A stretch of 64,000 bases of DNA from Paramecium sonneborni (taxonomy: Eukaryota > Ciliophora > Oligohymenophorea > Peniculida > Parameciidae): the NCBI GenBank assembly GCA_905182985.1, contig CAJJDN010000049.1, positions 124,001-188,000 on the forward strand, given 5' to 3'. Position 1 is the first letter of the stretch; every line of letters starts with the position of its first letter. Shown here piece by piece: positions 61,093-64,000 of the stretch. The translations under genes were made by a program, and so were the position numbers. The notes under the pieces were generated by a model. The model was not told the DNA's origin, did not search any database, and worked only from the letters and a program-made list of their open reading frames with translations.

Positions 61093-63330
61093 GACTTTCT
61101 TTCTTGATTATGGATCCCCTACAGTTTACATTTTTCGGAATTAGCAATATTTTAATTCTTATTTCATAATGCTTTTAATGGATTTATTATCAATGCTATT
61201 ACTTCTTTAACTATCATTATCATTGCTATCATCGAATTTAACTCTATGTTGAGATAGGTTTTAGAATTTAGTTAATTTTTTGGAATCAAAAGATCTAAGT
61301 GAATTCTTGGGTTAAAAATCACAAATTGGTGAATCGTCTTTTTTTTTTTTCTTCAAGGATCGTTATGATTAGATTGGACTTTATTAAAGATTGTTATTTT
61401 ATTAAGAAAAGTCATCAAAATTGAAAGCAATTTCTTCTACTAGTTAAATCTCTGATTAAGATTATTGGGATTGTTTGCTTTCATAAGATTTGAGTTTAGC
61501 GAATCCAGGAGTGGCTGGCTCATCGTATTAATTTGGATGGACAATATCTATGCTTTTGGAATTAAGAACCCTTAATTTGGAGTAAACAGAATATACTCTT
61601 ATTATCTTTTATTTGATTCCTTATTGGAAGACCTACGTTCGAGATCATTTTTAAGAATAATCTCAGATTTGTCATCTGATTATATAGAACAGCATTGAGA
61701 ATTTCCCATTAATTAATGTATTAAATAATTCTTACTATTTATCGAACAGATGAAATTTTAATTCATTATGCTGAGAATGGAAATATTCCAATGGTCTTTT
61801 TATGTGTAGAGAGAGGATTTGATTTAAAGTCTTTTGCATAATGTGGAAGATTATGTTTAAAAGTAAGTAAAGTGTTAGGTGATAAATTAGAAGTAAAAAA
61901 TTAAAAAATTGTTCTTATTGAAGATTTAAAATTAGCAGACAACTAAACAGAACTTTATTTCATAGGTGAACTATATCGTTTAAATGAATAAGATTTTATA
62001 GAATTCTCAAAATTAGAAGATGTAAAAAGAATACTAATTGAATTGTAAAGATCAATTAAAAATATTAGATATAGGAATTTTTAATTAAAAGTCTAAAAAA
62101 ACTCAATTCCAACAAATTAGCTTGTATAATTAATTTTAAAAATATTTTTCAAGATAATAATTCAAAACATCAAAATATATGAATTGTGAATAATAAATTG
62201 AATATATAAAGAAATTTCATGAATATTCTATTTTATTACCAATGTTAGAAGATATTCCGAAAAGAATTTCCTAGGAAAATCTTGGATATTATATCTTTTG
62301 AGATTTTAAAAAGAAAGAAGTTTAACCAAAAGTTATCAATGTTGATATGTATTATTAATAGCCATATAAATTAAGTTCATTTTTAAATTGACAGGGTTTA
62401 GCTGTTTAAAGAATGCAAAGTAACTTAAGATCTAGAAGTAAAAGAAAAGTAGAATATTAATATGAACTTTATAAAACATTTATAAATGAATAAGATGAAG
62501 ATTCTTAAGAAAATCTAAGAATTTTTAGCTCCAGAAGAATAGTTAATTCTAATATTAATCTTATTAAGCCAGGATTAATGCAATCAACTCCCAAAAATAA
62601 TAAATTAGAACATCCTTATACTGAAGAAAATGAATCAACAATTAAGATCATTTAAATGGAAGAAGAATTTATTAAGATTTTTGAATAATATTCTAAAAAT
62701 TATAAACATTAATTGAATGTTTAAATATAATTGGTAAGACTTTTGCTAAATTTTTTAACACCTTGGTGCACAGAATAATCTTTGGATGATTTATTTATTG
62801 TTTTTCAAAGAATTTACTGATCAAGAGTTTTATTCGAAAAAAACGTTCCATCTTTAAAACTATTCAATATTTAGAGAGTGAATCATTTAGAAAGTTCAAA
62901 GATGAATTCATTGTAAAAAATAACATTGCTAAAAAAGAATTGTAAACTTTATTATAAAATTGTGAATAAAAAATAGATAAACTTGACAAAAAAAATATAA
63001 TAAAAAATAACTCCTTTGTTGAATCTAAATTAAGATTAGAGTATTATGGTTATTTCCATTATTTACTTTTACCAACAGATATATAATGATATTTAAAAAT
63101 AAATGGTAGAACTTCCAAAACAGCATAATAGTTAAGGAATTTGATTGTAAAAGTTTAATGCTCATAATTAAAAATGGATTAAGCATTTGATGAATTCAAA
63201 TTTGATCTAAATGAATACAATAATCGCAAATAAAATGAATTATATAGATAGGAAAATGAATAAAAAATAGAAAAAATAGAAATCAGAATATAAAAAAGTG
63301 GATATTAATTTTGATTATTTTTAACTGATA
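61093..63330 (+). pseudogene. Broken coding region, unknown membrane/soluble protein
   Basis: Protein-like sequence can be followed in pieces. A hydrophobic part (LTIIIIAIIEFNSMLRQV) breaks at a T6 run near 61275. A long piece follows with QDYWDCLLSQDLSLANPGVAG and QNSIENFPLINVLNNSYYL, then breaks near 61740. A third runs through HYAENGNIPMVFLCVERGF and FIGELYRLNEQDF, then breaks near 62140. A fourth has LPMLEDIPKRISQENLGYYIF, interrupted by TGA at 62299-62301, 62389-62391 and 62818-62820, and a last piece ends LLLPTDIQ near 63088. The pieces are in order and on one strand, so this was, or is, a single gene of 600-700 residues. No family was recognised. Either it is a pseudogene or the sequence has several errors. 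Confidence 0.5.
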
Positions 63331-63378
63331 CTTTTATTTAACAGATAAATTATTATTATATTTTATTTTTGAGTTTAT

Positions 63379-64000
63379 ATGGGTGCTCAATAATCTGTAG
63401 CAGAGGGAATAATTAAATCAAAGAACTTCACCATATTAGGATATAAAGAAAATGATATTTACGGATCATTCAAAATAATAGAGTCACAGGGAAGATCATA
63501 TGCAATGGTCTAAAAGACTTGTCAAAATCATGAAAGTTATATTAATTTATGCAAAATATTAAAAGAGACTTAATAATTAAATAGAATACAATCACTAGTG
63601 AAATTGGTAGAAGTAGATATGCAAGAAGAATCTAATTTATGTAGTACTTTCTATAAGGTATCTGCCTTATATGAATACTATGATATAACATTAAGGGAAA
63701 TAACTAAGTAAGCATCAGTAAATTGTTTATATGTTTTGAAATCTTTATCAGAAGGGTTGAAAGAATTATACTCAGAAAATTTTGTACATGGAAATCTTAC
63801 ACCTGATTTTATACTAATTGATAAATAAAAAGGTGAAGTGAAGCTTAACAATTGTACTTAACTTACTGGATATAATCATTATAAACGTATTCTAGCTAGT
63901 GATGGATAATGGTATTTATCTCCAGAATAAGTAACAGCATTGGAAAAGAAAGACTTAAGACCTCAATATAATGATGAAAAGAGTGAAGTTTATTAATTAG
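63379..64000 (+). CDS. Protein-kinase-like protein (pseudokinase), 3' end cut by window
   Basis: An open frame of 207 codons reaches the window edge without intron. It starts MGAQQSVAEG, a good N-myristoylation signal. The body follows the kinase fold: a glycine-poor loop region (ILGYKENDIYGSFKII), AMVQKTCQ where the VAIK lysine would be, an N-lobe helix, and the catalytic loop HGNLTPDFILI in place of HRDLKPENILL. N replaces the catalytic aspartate and D replaces the metal-binding asparagine. The activation segment reads LNNCTQ where DFG is expected, followed by GQWYLSPEQ, equal to the APE-type YLSPE motif. It is therefore probably catalytically dead, a membrane-bound scaffold. It may continue into further domains. 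Confidence 0.82.

Noticed and set aside
1..64000. CRISPR arrays, insertion sequences, rRNA and tRNA genes
   Set aside because: No array of short spaced repeats, no transposase-like protein or terminal inverted repeats, and no clover-leaf candidate with intact T-loop was seen. The only long repeats are the four assembly joins.

Overview
The window reads as macronuclear DNA of a Paramecium-like ciliate. Long reading frames appear only when TAA and TAG are read as glutamine and TGA alone as stop. Most genes carry introns of only 20-31 nt that start with GT (usually GTA) and end with AG. Genes lie tens to a few hundred bases apart on both strands, and the base composition is very AT-rich. Ribosomal protein P0 (27777-28856) fixes the code: its conserved acidic tail ends in GLFD exactly at a TGA.

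Layout. 1-663: membrane-protein fragments (+). 954-2635: Cache-type membrane sensor (-). 2965-5872: meckelin/MKS3 (+), tail to tail with a 1,633-residue cysteine-rich surface-antigen-like protein (5886-10787, -). 11181-14158: Asn/Gln-rich FG protein (-). 14398-15968: protein with two cyclic-nucleotide-binding domains (+). 16180-19458: CXC/tesmin-type factor, a proline-repeat protein and a Pumilio-family protein (all -). 19896-26473: a small membrane protein, a broken GTPBP1/2-like GTPase and two tandem HSF-like genes (+). 26920-27560: decayed MORN array. 27777-29964: RPLP0 and a PX-domain protein (+). 30022-34602: membrane protein and a Na,K-ATPase-like P-type pump (-). 35148-38044: small hypothetical (+), a protein with two LC8-like domains (-) and a membrane protein (-). 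39889-46432: MORN protein (-), hypothetical (+), phospholipid scramblase (+), SLC33-type transporter (+), hypothetical (+). 46491-53577: two paralogous coiled-coil genes pointing away from each other, enclosing PEX13 and another coiled-coil gene. 53730-60977: one very large gene of about 2,020 codons. 61093-63330: a broken coding region. 63379-64000: start of a pseudokinase.

Sequence quality matters here. Four places (N run at 22894-22951; single n at 38214, 50525 and 58932) are flanked by about 1.0-1.25 kb direct repeats that look identical and end exactly at the n. These are almost certainly unmerged contig ends, so the duplicated gene parts at 22952-24091, 38215-39461, 50526-51528 and 58933-60020 should not be counted as extra genes. 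Several genes (GTPBP-like, Cache sensor, membrane protein at 30022, region 61093-63330) also have single-base frame breaks, some in A or T runs; these may be sequencing errors or real decay.

The genes do not form an obvious operon-like system. Several fit ciliary or cortical biology (MKS3, LC8-like, MORN, two-cNBD protein), but that grouping is inference. No tRNA, rRNA, CRISPR array or transposon was recognised.
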